NCBI GenBank assembly: GCA_937929945.1
Contig: CALFUK010000033.1
Span: 20,049 to 84,048, forward strand
Reading direction: 5' to 3'
From: an uncultured Saprospiraceae bacterium
GTDB lineage: Bacteria; Bacteroidota; Bacteroidia; Chitinophagales; Saprospiraceae
DNA length: 64,000 nucleotides
This document shows positions 26,069 to 33,936 of this stretch, piece by piece. A program made the translations under genes and the position numbers. The notes beneath the pieces were generated by a model. It did not search any database. It worked only from the letters and a program-made list of their open reading frames with translations, and was not told the origin of the DNA. Position 1 is the stretch's first letter, and each line of letters starts with the position of its first letter.

Positions 26069-27382
26069 ATGAAAAATTTATATATAATACTGCTGTCATT
26101 TGTGCTGATCACAGCATGCGAAAATGACTTGGACCAATTTCCGCCAAACATTGCAAGCTCAAATTCTTTAACCAGCTATGCAGGTGTACTCAATGCGGCA
26201 TATTTTTATCAGCATTCAGGAGCGACACCTATGGCAGTCATGGGAGATTTTCGTGCGGATAATGCACGGATGGAGGAAGAGCCATATCCGTCATTTGATA
26301 GATACAATGGTGATTTGGTGGATATGGAAGACCAATTTTTCGGTCCGTTTTACTCGGGTTTATACAAGTCCATATTAAGTGCTAACAATGTGATTGATAA
26401 TTCTACGGATGCTACCGAAGTTGGAGAAGCAAGATTTTTACGGGCTCTGTCATATTTTAAGTTAGTTAGAGTATTCGGTGATGTGCCGGTGAATTTATCA
26501 GCTTCACCAAGTGTATCTGATGATTCTATCTTAGCGAGACAATCCGCTTCAAGTGTATATAGCACAGTGATCATTCCAGATCTGGAGGCGGCCATAGCTG
26601 CACTAGGCACTGAGATCGTAGGTGGAAGAGCATCTAAACATGCTGCTCAAGGTATGCTGGGTAAAGTGTACGCGCAGTTAGGTGATTTTGGAAGTGCTGA
26701 GTCACAGCTCGCTGCAGTTGTCAATGGAGCAGGCGCTGCTGGAATTAGCTTGCAAGAAAATTTCGCTGATATTTTTGGAGAAGCTAATGATCTAAATTCG
26801 GAAATCATTTATGCCACTCAAATATCAAGTTCTATTTCAGATGAATATGGCTTTACCGAGTTTTGGTCATGGTCAGGTGGACTTGATACTAAGTCACTCA
26901 TGCCATTGGATCCAGACTTAGTTGCTGCTTTTGATGCGAGCGAGGGAGATTTAAGAAGAGATGTCACCATCAATACTGAGACGATGGCTTCACCAAAATT
27001 TCCACAAACTGGAGGTCCTGATCATGATTGGATCGAATTGAGATTAGCAGATGTCATACTCTTACATGCAGAGGCTCGTAATGAAAATGGTGCATCTCCT
27101 GATGAAGTACTTAGTCTATTAGACCCTATCAGGACCAGAGCTGGATTAGCTCCTTTAGATCCTGCAGTGTTAAATTCACAAGCATTGGTAAGACAGGCTA
27201 TCCAGGACGAAAGAAGACTTGAGTTAGCTTTTGAAGGTCAGAGATGGTTTGATCTGGTCAGAACAGGTACAGTCAATGCTGAGATGGGAGAGTCAATCGG
27301 AAGTCAGTATCACCTGTTTCCAGTGCCTATTTCTGAAGTGTTAGCAAGCTCTGGCGTCATTACACAAAATGAAGGGTACTAA
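26069..27382 (+). CDS. SusD/RagB-type surface glycan-binding lipoprotein
   Basis: A 437-residue lipoprotein with lipobox LITAC near residue 17. It has the SusD helical (TPR-like) scaffold: the N-terminal SANNVIDNSTDATEVGEARFLRALSYF region split as SANNVIDN and GEARFLRALSYFKLVRVFG, and the C-terminal family signature RQAIQDERRLELAFEGQRW followed by FDLVRTG. It lids the SusC barrel and captures polysaccharide at the surface. Binding residues for the ligand cannot be told. It is shorter than many SusD proteins (about 500), as seen in alginate loci. It follows susC directly and is separated from the next gene by a hairpin. Confidence 0.96.
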   Translation: MKNLYIILLSFVLITACENDLDQFPPNIASSNSLTSYAGVLNAAYFYQHSGATPMAVMGDFRADNARMEEEPYPSFDRYNGDLVDMEDQFFGPFYSGLYKSILSANNVIDNSTDATEVGEARFLRALSYFKLVRVFGDVPVNLSASPSVSDDSILARQSASSVYSTVIIPDLEAAIAALGTEIVGGRASKHAAQGMLGKVYAQLGDFGSAESQLAAVVNGAGAAGISLQENFADIFGEANDLNSEIIYATQISSSISDEYGFTEFWSWSGGLDTKSLMPLDPDLVAAFDASEGDLRRDVTINTETMASPKFPQTGGPDHDWIELRLADVILLHAEARNENGASPDEVLSLLDPIRTRAGLAPLDPAVLNSQALVRQAIQDERRLELAFEGQRWFDLVRTGTVNAEMGESIGSQYHLFPVPISEVLASSGVITQNEGY

Positions 27383-27419
27383 TCAATAATAAAAAATTAG
27401 ATAGTTTTTTCATGCTTTA

Positions 27420-27448
27420 GTAGGAGAAGCCACATGGTCTTCTCCTAC
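27420..27448 (+). promoter_or_regulatory. intergenic stem-loop between susD and the Nramp-like gene
   Basis: A perfect 10-bp stem GTAGGAGAAG/CTTCTCCTAC with a 9-base loop, not followed by a T-run. It may act as an mRNA stabiliser or partial attenuator that lets susCD be expressed above downstream genes, as is common in such operons; that role is inference. Confidence 0.5.
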
Positions 27449-27471
27449 ACTTTATAAGGCAAACCAGAAGA

Positions 27472-28743
27472 ATGTCTACGATAACAAAAGAGAAAAATAA
27501 AATAGGCAATTTTCTGATTGCACTGGGCCCAGCCTTCATGGCGATCGGCTATACCATCGGTACAGGTAGCGTGACCTCTATGGTCGTAGCAGGCAATAAT
27601 CATGGGATGAAACTATTGTGGGTCTTAATACTAAGTTGTCTATTCTCTTGGGTACTCATGGAAGCTTATGGCAGATATACCTTAGTGACAGGACAGACAG
27701 CTCTATTTGGTATAAGAAAGAATATCACCGGAGGTAATTTAATTGCTATCCTCATCATTATAGGTATCACCATTGGTCAGTGGAATTCTTTGATCGGCAT
27801 TTTAGGAATCTCAGCTAATGCCATGTTTGAAGCGCTCTCACTATTCTTTCCGGCACTCGTGCCATATAAATACATGACAGTTCTGCTGATCGCCATTGTG
27901 ATTTTAGCAATCATGTACTTCATACTATGGCAAGGGAAATATAGCATACTGGAGAAAGTATTAATATTCTTTGTTTCTATTATGGCTATTTCTTTTGTGC
28001 TCTCATTATTCTTTGTAGTCCCCAGTCCGAGAGAGATCGCCAGTGGTTTAGTCCCAACAATTCCACAAGTAGCAGGAGGCAAAATGCTGGTTGCAGCATT
28101 CGTCGGGACAACAATGGCAGCTGCCACTTTCTTATCCAGATCGCTTTTTGTCAAAGGTAAAAATTGGAATGTCGATAATCTCTCTGATCAAAGTAGAGAT
28201 GCAAAAATAGCAGCTGTGCTCATTTTTGTTATCAGTGGTTCTATCATGGCAATTGCAGCTGGCTCACTTCATGGTACAGGCCAAACGATAACCAAGGTAT
28301 TTGATATGGTCAGTACATTACAACCGATTCTGGGGAATTTTGCTGTCACGGTATTCTTATTCGGTATATTGGGTGCTGGTCTATCTTCGGTTTTCCCTAT
28401 CTTGCTGATAACACCGATCTTAATTGCTGATTATCAATCTGGAGACCTTGATTTACAATCAAAGCAGTTTAAGATCATTACTGGTGTCGCGTGCTTGATA
28501 GGTCTTACTGTCCCTATCTTCGGAGCCAATCCTATTAATGCTCAAATTTTGACTCAAGTTTTTAATGTATTCGTTTTGCCTTTAGTTATTATCTCAATCA
28601 TTATATTGGTCAATAGGCCCAAGCTGATGGGAAAACATAAAGCTTCTTTATTTCTTAATACCGGTATGATAACAGCTTTGATTTTTGCCACTGTCATTTC
28701 TTATACTGGGATTGTCGCCATTTTAGATTCGCTCAACATTTGA
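27472..28743 (+). CDS. Nramp-fold (LeuT-type) transporter lacking canonical metal ligands
   Basis: A 423-residue inner-membrane protein with about 11 helices. The start GPAFMAIGYTIGTGSVTSM aligns with the first helix of Nramp metal transporters, where GPAFL...GYMDPGNW is normal. Here DPGN is replaced by G30-T31-G32-S33, so both metal-binding side chains (Asp, Asn) are missing. In helix 6 the MPH motif is M215-A216-A217. The rest of the fold (LLWVLILS, VTGQTALFG) is well kept. It is thus an Nramp relative likely to carry something other than, or bind differently from, Mn2+/Fe2+. It lies between susD and the alginate lyase, so a role in moving an alginate-linked solute or cation is suggested but unproven. 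Confidence 0.8.
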   Translation: MSTITKEKNKIGNFLIALGPAFMAIGYTIGTGSVTSMVVAGNNHGMKLLWVLILSCLFSWVLMEAYGRYTLVTGQTALFGIRKNITGGNLIAILIIIGITIGQWNSLIGILGISANAMFEALSLFFPALVPYKYMTVLLIAIVILAIMYFILWQGKYSILEKVLIFFVSIMAISFVLSLFFVVPSPREIASGLVPTIPQVAGGKMLVAAFVGTTMAAATFLSRSLFVKGKNWNVDNLSDQSRDAKIAAVLIFVISGSIMAIAAGSLHGTGQTITKVFDMVSTLQPILGNFAVTVFLFGILGAGLSSVFPILLITPILIADYQSGDLDLQSKQFKIITGVACLIGLTVPIFGANPINAQILTQVFNVFVLPLVIISIIILVNRPKLMGKHKASLFLNTGMITALIFATVISYTGIVAILDSLNI

Positions 28744-28747
28744 ATCA

Positions 28748-30778
28748 ATGAAAAGAAAAACTAATAGTTTACTCTCTATACTTGTGATTCTTGTAATCAT
28801 ATGTGCCTGCTCTACCAAGCCGGATAAAATAAATGTACCGACTGATGGCGCTACCACTTATGCCAGCGCAATCATGCCCCTATTAAAAGAGTTCAAACTC
28901 ATTTTAGGCGATGGAACGAATGCGGGCATACCAGAAAATTTTGAAAACAAAGACTTCTTTTACACCACCAATGAGGATGGACAAGACTGGGTCGTCTATA
29001 AAACACCCAATGCTGGCAATACGCATGGCACATCTAATAATACCAGGACCGAATTAGCTCAAACCAAGAAATGGTCACCTATGGCAGGTGGAAAGCTATC
29101 AGCGACATGCAAGGTCATGAATGTGTCTCCTACTGGTGATCCACGGGTAGCTGCATCTTATTCTGTCGTGGTAGGTCAGATACATAGTGCAGACGGTCAC
29201 GAAAATGAACCGCTGAAAATATTTTACAAAAAATTTCCAGGGCATTCTAAAGGTTCTGTCTTTTGGAACTACGAGATTAATACTGCGGGTGATGATAATT
29301 CTGGAAGATGGGATTATTCTTACCCTGTATGGGGCTATGACTTTTCCGAAGTCAGTACTGATAAAAATGTATTCCCTGCAGAACCCAAGGATGGTATCGC
29401 TTTAGGAGAAGCCTTTAGTTATGAAGTAGAAGTAAAGGATGGTATCATGACTGTGAATTTCACAAGCGAAGGACACGAGACCAAGTCATTCACAAAAAAT
29501 CTCATCCAGTCCGAATATGCGACCAAAGCAGATATGCCGCAGCAGGTCAAAGACTTATTCGTACCCATAGGCCAGGATGGTGTAGAGCGTGCCAATGCTT
29601 ATGCAGAGGAAGGACTATTCTTTAAGCAGGGATCCTACAATCAGACTAATGGTAAAGACCCGATCGTGAATAGAGTATGGTGCGCTGGTGCTGAGACGCA
29701 TGGTGGAGATCTCAAAAAACAATATGCTGATGGTAACTATGCGGAAGTCTGGTTTAAGCAGGCAAGTGTAGTGATATCTGATGAAGCCATATCTAACGAA
29801 GGCTACTTCTCTGCTAATGATGGCTTAAGTGCGAAAATAGTCTACCCCAGTGAGGTCATACCATTCATGGATAAATTTAAAATGCTGATGGGTGATGGTG
29901 CATCAGTTGATGAATTAGTAGACTTCCAGGATCCAGACTTTTTCTATACTGTGATCGATGGCACGATGCGCTGGGTCGTCTATAAGACACCTAATGCTGG
30001 AGTCACTTCCAAGAACTCAAGCAATACCCGCACAGAGCTACACGAAAAAAGAGAGTGGACGCCAGAAGAAGGCGGTAAGCTGACTGCTGACTGCAAAGTG
30101 ATGCATGTATCAACTTCTGGTGATGCCAGAGTCGCCGCTTCTTATTCCGTCGTCATCGGCCAAATCCACAGCGGCGAGGGCCATGAGAATGAGCCTTGCA
30201 AAATATTCTACAAGAAATTCCCAGGTCATACCAAGGGTTCAGTCTTTTGGAACTATGAGATCAATACTGCAGGCGATGACAATTCAGGTAGATGGGATTA
30301 TTCTTATCCAGTATGGGGTCACGATTTTTCAGTTGTCGGTACAGAGCCAGCAGATTTTCCGCCTGAGCCATCGGACGGCATAGAACTGGGAGAGGAATTC
30401 TATTATGAAATCAATGTGCATGAAGGCATCATGTATCTCACTTTCAAAAGCGAAGGTCATCCGACCAGGACGTTCACAAAGAATTTAATACAATCAGAAT
30501 ATACTTCTAAAGAAGATCTGCCTGAGCAAACCAAAAACTTATTCGTACCAATAGGTCAGGATGGTGTCGAACGCCCCCAAGCTTACGCGGGAGAATTAAA
30601 TTATTTTAAACAAGGTGCCTACAATCAGACCAACGGTAAAAGTCCAGAGTCAAATATGGTCTGGTGTGCTGGTGCAGAAACCTACGAAGGTGATATTGCA
30701 AAACAGTACGCTAATGGTAGCTACGCTGAAGTATGGTTTAAAGACGCATCGGTAGGCGAAAGCTCCAATCCTAAATAA
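28748..30778 (+). CDS. lipoprotein alginate lyase with two tandem PL7 domains
   Basis: A 676-residue protein with a lipobox (VIICAC, Cys near residue 19) and two PL7 beta-jelly-roll domains (about 34-337 and 360-672). Each has the three PL7 catalytic motifs: RTELAQ and RTELHE; GQIH in both; and FFKQGSYNQ and YFKQGAYNQ. The catalytic Arg, Gln, His and second Tyr are present in both, so both may be active. The first Tyr of the last motif is Phe in domain 1. The domains are very alike (for example GSVFWNYEINTAGDDNSGRW in both), a sign of internal duplication. It should cut alginate by beta-elimination at the surface or in the periplasm. The gene starts 4 bp after the Nramp-like gene. Confidence 0.93.
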   Translation: MKRKTNSLLSILVILVIICACSTKPDKINVPTDGATTYASAIMPLLKEFKLILGDGTNAGIPENFENKDFFYTTNEDGQDWVVYKTPNAGNTHGTSNNTRTELAQTKKWSPMAGGKLSATCKVMNVSPTGDPRVAASYSVVVGQIHSADGHENEPLKIFYKKFPGHSKGSVFWNYEINTAGDDNSGRWDYSYPVWGYDFSEVSTDKNVFPAEPKDGIALGEAFSYEVEVKDGIMTVNFTSEGHETKSFTKNLIQSEYATKADMPQQVKDLFVPIGQDGVERANAYAEEGLFFKQGSYNQTNGKDPIVNRVWCAGAETHGGDLKKQYADGNYAEVWFKQASVVISDEAISNEGYFSANDGLSAKIVYPSEVIPFMDKFKMLMGDGASVDELVDFQDPDFFYTVIDGTMRWVVYKTPNAGVTSKNSSNTRTELHEKREWTPEEGGKLTADCKVMHVSTSGDARVAASYSVVIGQIHSGEGHENEPCKIFYKKFPGHTKGSVFWNYEINTAGDDNSGRWDYSYPVWGHDFSVVGTEPADFPPEPSDGIELGEEFYYEINVHEGIMYLTFKSEGHPTRTFTKNLIQSEYTSKEDLPEQTKNLFVPIGQDGVERPQAYAGELNYFKQGAYNQTNGKSPESNMVWCAGAETYEGDIAKQYANGSYAEVWFKDASVGESSNPK

Positions 30779-30812
30779 TGAACTATTATATATAAAAACT
30801 GAAATAGATTAT

Positions 30813-31202
30813 ATGAGTTTACACGAAAACATAAAGCCAACAAAAGAATATTGGATAAACGCTGACACAGAGTGGGAAGACGTAGGTGGAGGCATCACCA
30901 GGCAAATCATGGGCTATGATGATAAGATCATGCTGGTCAAAGCCAAATTCGAAGTAGGTGCAGTCGGCCAGCTCCACAAACATTATCACTCGCAAGTGAC
31001 CTACGTAGAAAGTGGCGCATTTGAAATGACGATTGGTGACGATATTCGAATGATAAAAAAAGGAGATTCTTACTATATCCCTCCACACGTCATGCATGGA
31101 TGTGTGTGTAAAGAGCCAGGCATTTTGATCGATGTATTCAGTCCTGCCAGAGAAGACTTTTTAGGTCATGAGCAATTAGATTTAAAATCATGGCCAAAGT
31201 AA
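30813..31202 (+). CDS. cupin-domain protein, KdgF-like
   Basis: A 129-residue single-cupin protein. Metal-binding candidates are H55, H57 and Q61 in QLHKHYHSQVTYVESG and H92/H95 in IPPHVMHGC, the HxH...Q/E...H pattern. In uronate loci such cupins are KdgF, which opens 4,5-unsaturated monouronates (from alginate or pectin) to the linear keto form DEH. That role fits this operon, right after the lyase and overlapping the MFS transporter gene by 13 bp. No signal peptide is seen, so it acts in the cytoplasm. Confidence 0.82.
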   Translation: MSLHENIKPTKEYWINADTEWEDVGGGITRQIMGYDDKIMLVKAKFEVGAVGQLHKHYHSQVTYVESGAFEMTIGDDIRMIKKGDSYYIPPHVMHGCVCKEPGILIDVFSPAREDFLGHEQLDLKSWPK

Positions 31203-32503
31203 CTGCAAAGAAAGTTGGTGGATTAAGATGGTGGGTCATTGGCCTAATTGGATTAGCCACTATGATTAATTACATTGATCGCCAAGCCCTAGGCGTATTG
31301 TGGCCTGATATAGCAGCAGACCTATATCCAGATGAAGATAGTGACGGCAGAAAAGCGATCTATGGATGGATCACCGGAAGCTTTATTTTTTTCTATGCGA
31401 TGGGGCAAGCTTTGTTCGGAAAAATATTTGACTGGATAGGGACCAGATTAGGCTTTGCCTTATCTATAGGCGTATGGTCTATTGCGACCGCACTTCATGC
31501 CTTTGCCAGCGGCGCTTGGTCATTTGCCATTTTTAGATCTATCCTTGGTGTCGCCGAAGCTGGTAACTGGCCAGGGGCAGCTAAAGGAAATGCCGAGTGG
31601 TTTCCGACTCATGAACGAGCATTTGCACAGGGGCTGTTCAACTCGGGAGCAGCGATCGGTGGCATCATAGCCATTCCAGCTATTGCATTCATGACAATTT
31701 ATTTTAGTTGGCCAGTGATATTTATTGTGGTCGGTCTTATAGGTCTCCTATGGTTGATCCCTTGGTTTTTGATCGTCAAAGCACCACCCCAATATCACCC
31801 TAACATTACTGAAGCAGAACGCCAGTACATCCTCAGTGGACAAATCTCCAAAAATGAAGATGAATCTAATGAGGACGAGTATAATCCCACGACAGTGCAA
31901 TTAATGGCTCACAAAGAGAGCTGGGGTGTCATCTTAGCTTCAGCGGCCATCGATCCTATATGGTGGTTATTCATAGTATGGATTCCCATTTATCTCAATG
32001 GCGTGTATGGCATGGATGTGAAAACCATTGGCATCTACGGATGGGTGCCCTACGTCGGAGCCATGTTTGGTGCATGGTTTGGAGGCTTACTAGCACAAAA
32101 TAGAATCAAGGCTGGATGGGACGTCAATAAGACGCGTAAGTGGGTCATCACCCTTGGGTGTTTGATCATGTTTCCTTCCTTCTTTCTATTGATGAATCCT
32201 GGATCACCTACGACTGCTGTGATTATTATGGCTGTCATCTTGTTTGGCTTTCAGACTGCTATCGGCAATGTACAAACACTTCCGAGTGATTTATTCGGTA
32301 AGGATTCCGTAGGTACCTTATCAGGTATCGCTGGTATGGCAGCTAAGTTGGGCGCATTTGGCCTGACAGTCTTGGTGCCTATACTCACGGCAGGAGACAA
32401 TTACACCCCAGCATTTTATGTGGGAGCAGCGCTGACCGTCATTGCCTTACTTGCAGTATGGGGACTTATACCAAAAGTTGAAAAAGTACAACCAATATTT
32501 TGA
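31190..32503 (+). CDS. MFS transporter, hexuronate/ACS-type
   Basis: A 437-residue transporter with 12 predicted helices. The first helix ends TMINYIDRQALGVLWPDI, the typical N-Y-x-D-R motif of the anion:cation symporter (ACS) branch that includes ExuT and KgtP-like carriers, and helix 2-3 loop GKIFDWIGTRLGF is the MFS motif. The motif GVAEAGNWPGAAKGNAEWFP is strongly associated with hexuronate transporters. It should bring unsaturated monouronate or DEH across the inner membrane. Its start overlaps the cupin gene by 13 bp, so the pair is translationally coupled. Confidence 0.9.
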   Translation: MAKVTAKKVGGLRWWVIGLIGLATMINYIDRQALGVLWPDIAADLYPDEDSDGRKAIYGWITGSFIFFYAMGQALFGKIFDWIGTRLGFALSIGVWSIATALHAFASGAWSFAIFRSILGVAEAGNWPGAAKGNAEWFPTHERAFAQGLFNSGAAIGGIIAIPAIAFMTIYFSWPVIFIVVGLIGLLWLIPWFLIVKAPPQYHPNITEAERQYILSGQISKNEDESNEDEYNPTTVQLMAHKESWGVILASAAIDPIWWLFIVWIPIYLNGVYGMDVKTIGIYGWVPYVGAMFGAWFGGLLAQNRIKAGWDVNKTRKWVITLGCLIMFPSFFLLMNPGSPTTAVIIMAVILFGFQTAIGNVQTLPSDLFGKDSVGTLSGIAGMAAKLGAFGLTVLVPILTAGDNYTPAFYVGAALTVIALLAVWGLIPKVEKVQPIF

Positions 32504-32574
32504 ATAGAAACTGATACAGAAGTGTAAATATTTAACTTTGAACCTTAAAGAAAAGAAATACAAAATTTAGAAAT

Positions 32575-33336
32575 ATGAATTTAGAAGGAAAAGTAGCAAT
32601 TGTAACTGGTGCAACCGGTGGTATCGGATTAGAAGTTGCAAAACAACTAGGTAAGCATGGATGCACGGTCATTCTAAATGGGAGAAATGATGAAAAAGGG
32701 GCTGATGCTCTACAGCAATTAACCGACCAGGGCAGCACTGCAGAGTATCACGGATTTGATGTCACTGATGAAGCTGAAGTCAGCAAACATATCAAAGCCA
32801 TTGGTGAAAAATATGGTAAGATAGATGCGCTCGTGAATAATGCTGGTGGACTGGGTGGTAGATCAAGATTTGAGGAAATGACGACTGAGTTTTACAGATC
32901 CGTCTTAGCACTTAATCTAGATTCCGTATTCTTTGCATCTAGAGCAGCTATTCCGTATCTCAAGAAAGGGACTCACCCGACCATCATCAATTTCACATCT
33001 AATGCCGCATGGAATGCGGGAGGACCTGGTGCTGGCATGTATGGCACATCCAAAGCTGGAGTCCATACCATTACAAGAGCATTAGCAAAAGATTTGGCAG
33101 AGTATGGCATTCGAGTTAATGCTGTATCTCCTGGAACCATTGATACTGATTTTCATATTGGTATCAAATCGACTAAGCCAGAAGTATTCAAGTCTTGGGC
33201 TAATAATATCATGTTAGGCAGATTAGGGAAGCCAGAAGATGTAGCAGGTGTTGTTGCTTTCTTAGTCAGTGGAGAAGCATCATTCATAACTGCAGAGACA
33301 ATCCAAATAGGTGGCGGACAGGCCTTAGGTATTTAA
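32575..33336 (+). CDS. SDR oxidoreductase, probable DEH reductase
   Basis: A 253-residue classical short-chain dehydrogenase. The cofactor motif is TGATGGIG (about 11-18), the strand motif is LVNNAGG, the catalytic part is FTSNAAWNAGGPGAGMYGTSK with Tyr and Lys in YGTSK, followed by INAVSPG-type VNAVSPGTIDTDF. The Asn-Gly-Arg after the second strand (ILNGRN) suggests NADP(H) preference. In alginate loci an SDR of this kind reduces DEH to 2-keto-3-deoxygluconate, and that is the likely role; a KduD-type activity is possible. It is the last intact gene of the locus, 71 bp after the MFS gene. Confidence 0.85.
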   Translation: MNLEGKVAIVTGATGGIGLEVAKQLGKHGCTVILNGRNDEKGADALQQLTDQGSTAEYHGFDVTDEAEVSKHIKAIGEKYGKIDALVNNAGGLGGRSRFEEMTTEFYRSVLALNLDSVFFASRAAIPYLKKGTHPTIINFTSNAAWNAGGPGAGMYGTSKAGVHTITRALAKDLAEYGIRVNAVSPGTIDTDFHIGIKSTKPEVFKSWANNIMLGRLGKPEDVAGVVAFLVSGEASFITAETIQIGGGQALGI

Positions 33337-33370
33337 TCGTTAATTAAATTGATCAAAACAGAATAATCAA

Positions 33371-33585
33371 TTCAACGGTTAAGTAGCAGTGGTTACTGGA
33401 GGTGGAAGAGATAGTGGTGGATCAATATTCATCGAGCTTGCTGAAGAAGAAGCTTAAGTCTTGGTGAATTATAGTACTTCAGAACTGGCTGCTCAGGAAA
33501 CAATGGATCAAATAAGATCGCAGGAGGTGAAGCGAATGCAGTGAAAGCACACTGCTATGGTAAATCACCTCAGTAAACTACGGTG
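33371..33585 (+). pseudogene. broken second SDR gene, N-terminal fragment
   Basis: Downstream of the intact SDR gene the plus strand encodes VAVVTGGGRDSGGSIFIELA, EEEA, a TAA, then VLVNYSTSELAAQETMDQI, followed after a frameshift by IAGGEANAVKAH. This is the cofactor-binding half of another SDR (typically VAVVTGGGRDIGxSIxxELA...VVNY). A TAA also precedes the first Val at 33380. At least two stops and one frameshift make it a pseudogene. Its sequence differs from the intact SDR, so it is not a recent copy. Confidence 0.75.
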
Positions 33586-33657
33586 CAGAGTCAATACTTA
33601 GCACACGATCAGCAACATCATTTTTTTCTTGGCAAAAGGAGGAAAAATAGCGGAGCT

Positions 33658-33700
33658 ATTTGAAAATCCCCTCCCAACCGAAGGGGAGGGGTTTTCAAAT
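33658..33700. other. long GC-rich hairpin at the end of the alginate locus
   Basis: Arms ATTTGAAAATCCCCTCCC and GGGGAGGGGTTTTCAAAT pair over 17 bp with one bulged base and a loop of about 7. There is no T-run on either side, so it may act as a processing or stabilising element rather than a classic terminator. Confidence 0.6.
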
Positions 33701-33751
33701 ACTGGAGCGGACGTAAATATTCATAACTTACAGTCAACATCAGACCCAAAT

Positions 33752-33861
33752 TAAAGTGTATGGTTTATGCTAACTGTCAGATGAAGTAGTGGCTATTACA
33801 CATCATGCGCAAAGTAAAGCGTATGTTTTATGCTAACTGTCAGGTGAAGTAGTGGCTATTA
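33752..33861. repeat. two direct copies of a 47-bp sequence
   Basis: Copies at 33752-33798 and 33815-33861 differ by only about four bases and share the core TTTATGCTAACTGTCAG, then TGAAGTAGTGGCTATTA. The spacer is 16 bp. No coding frame or hairpin explains them. Confidence 0.7.
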
Positions 33862-33936
33862 GAATTTAAGCAATTGACACAGTTATTGAAATGCTTCCGT
33901 CCTATCTAGTATTATCGGTTGCTCTTCTTTTATTCA

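Noticed and set aside
22857..27382. SusCD pair for starch or other glucans
   Set aside because: No glycoside hydrolase is present; the only degradative enzyme in the operon has the PL7 alginate lyase motifs.
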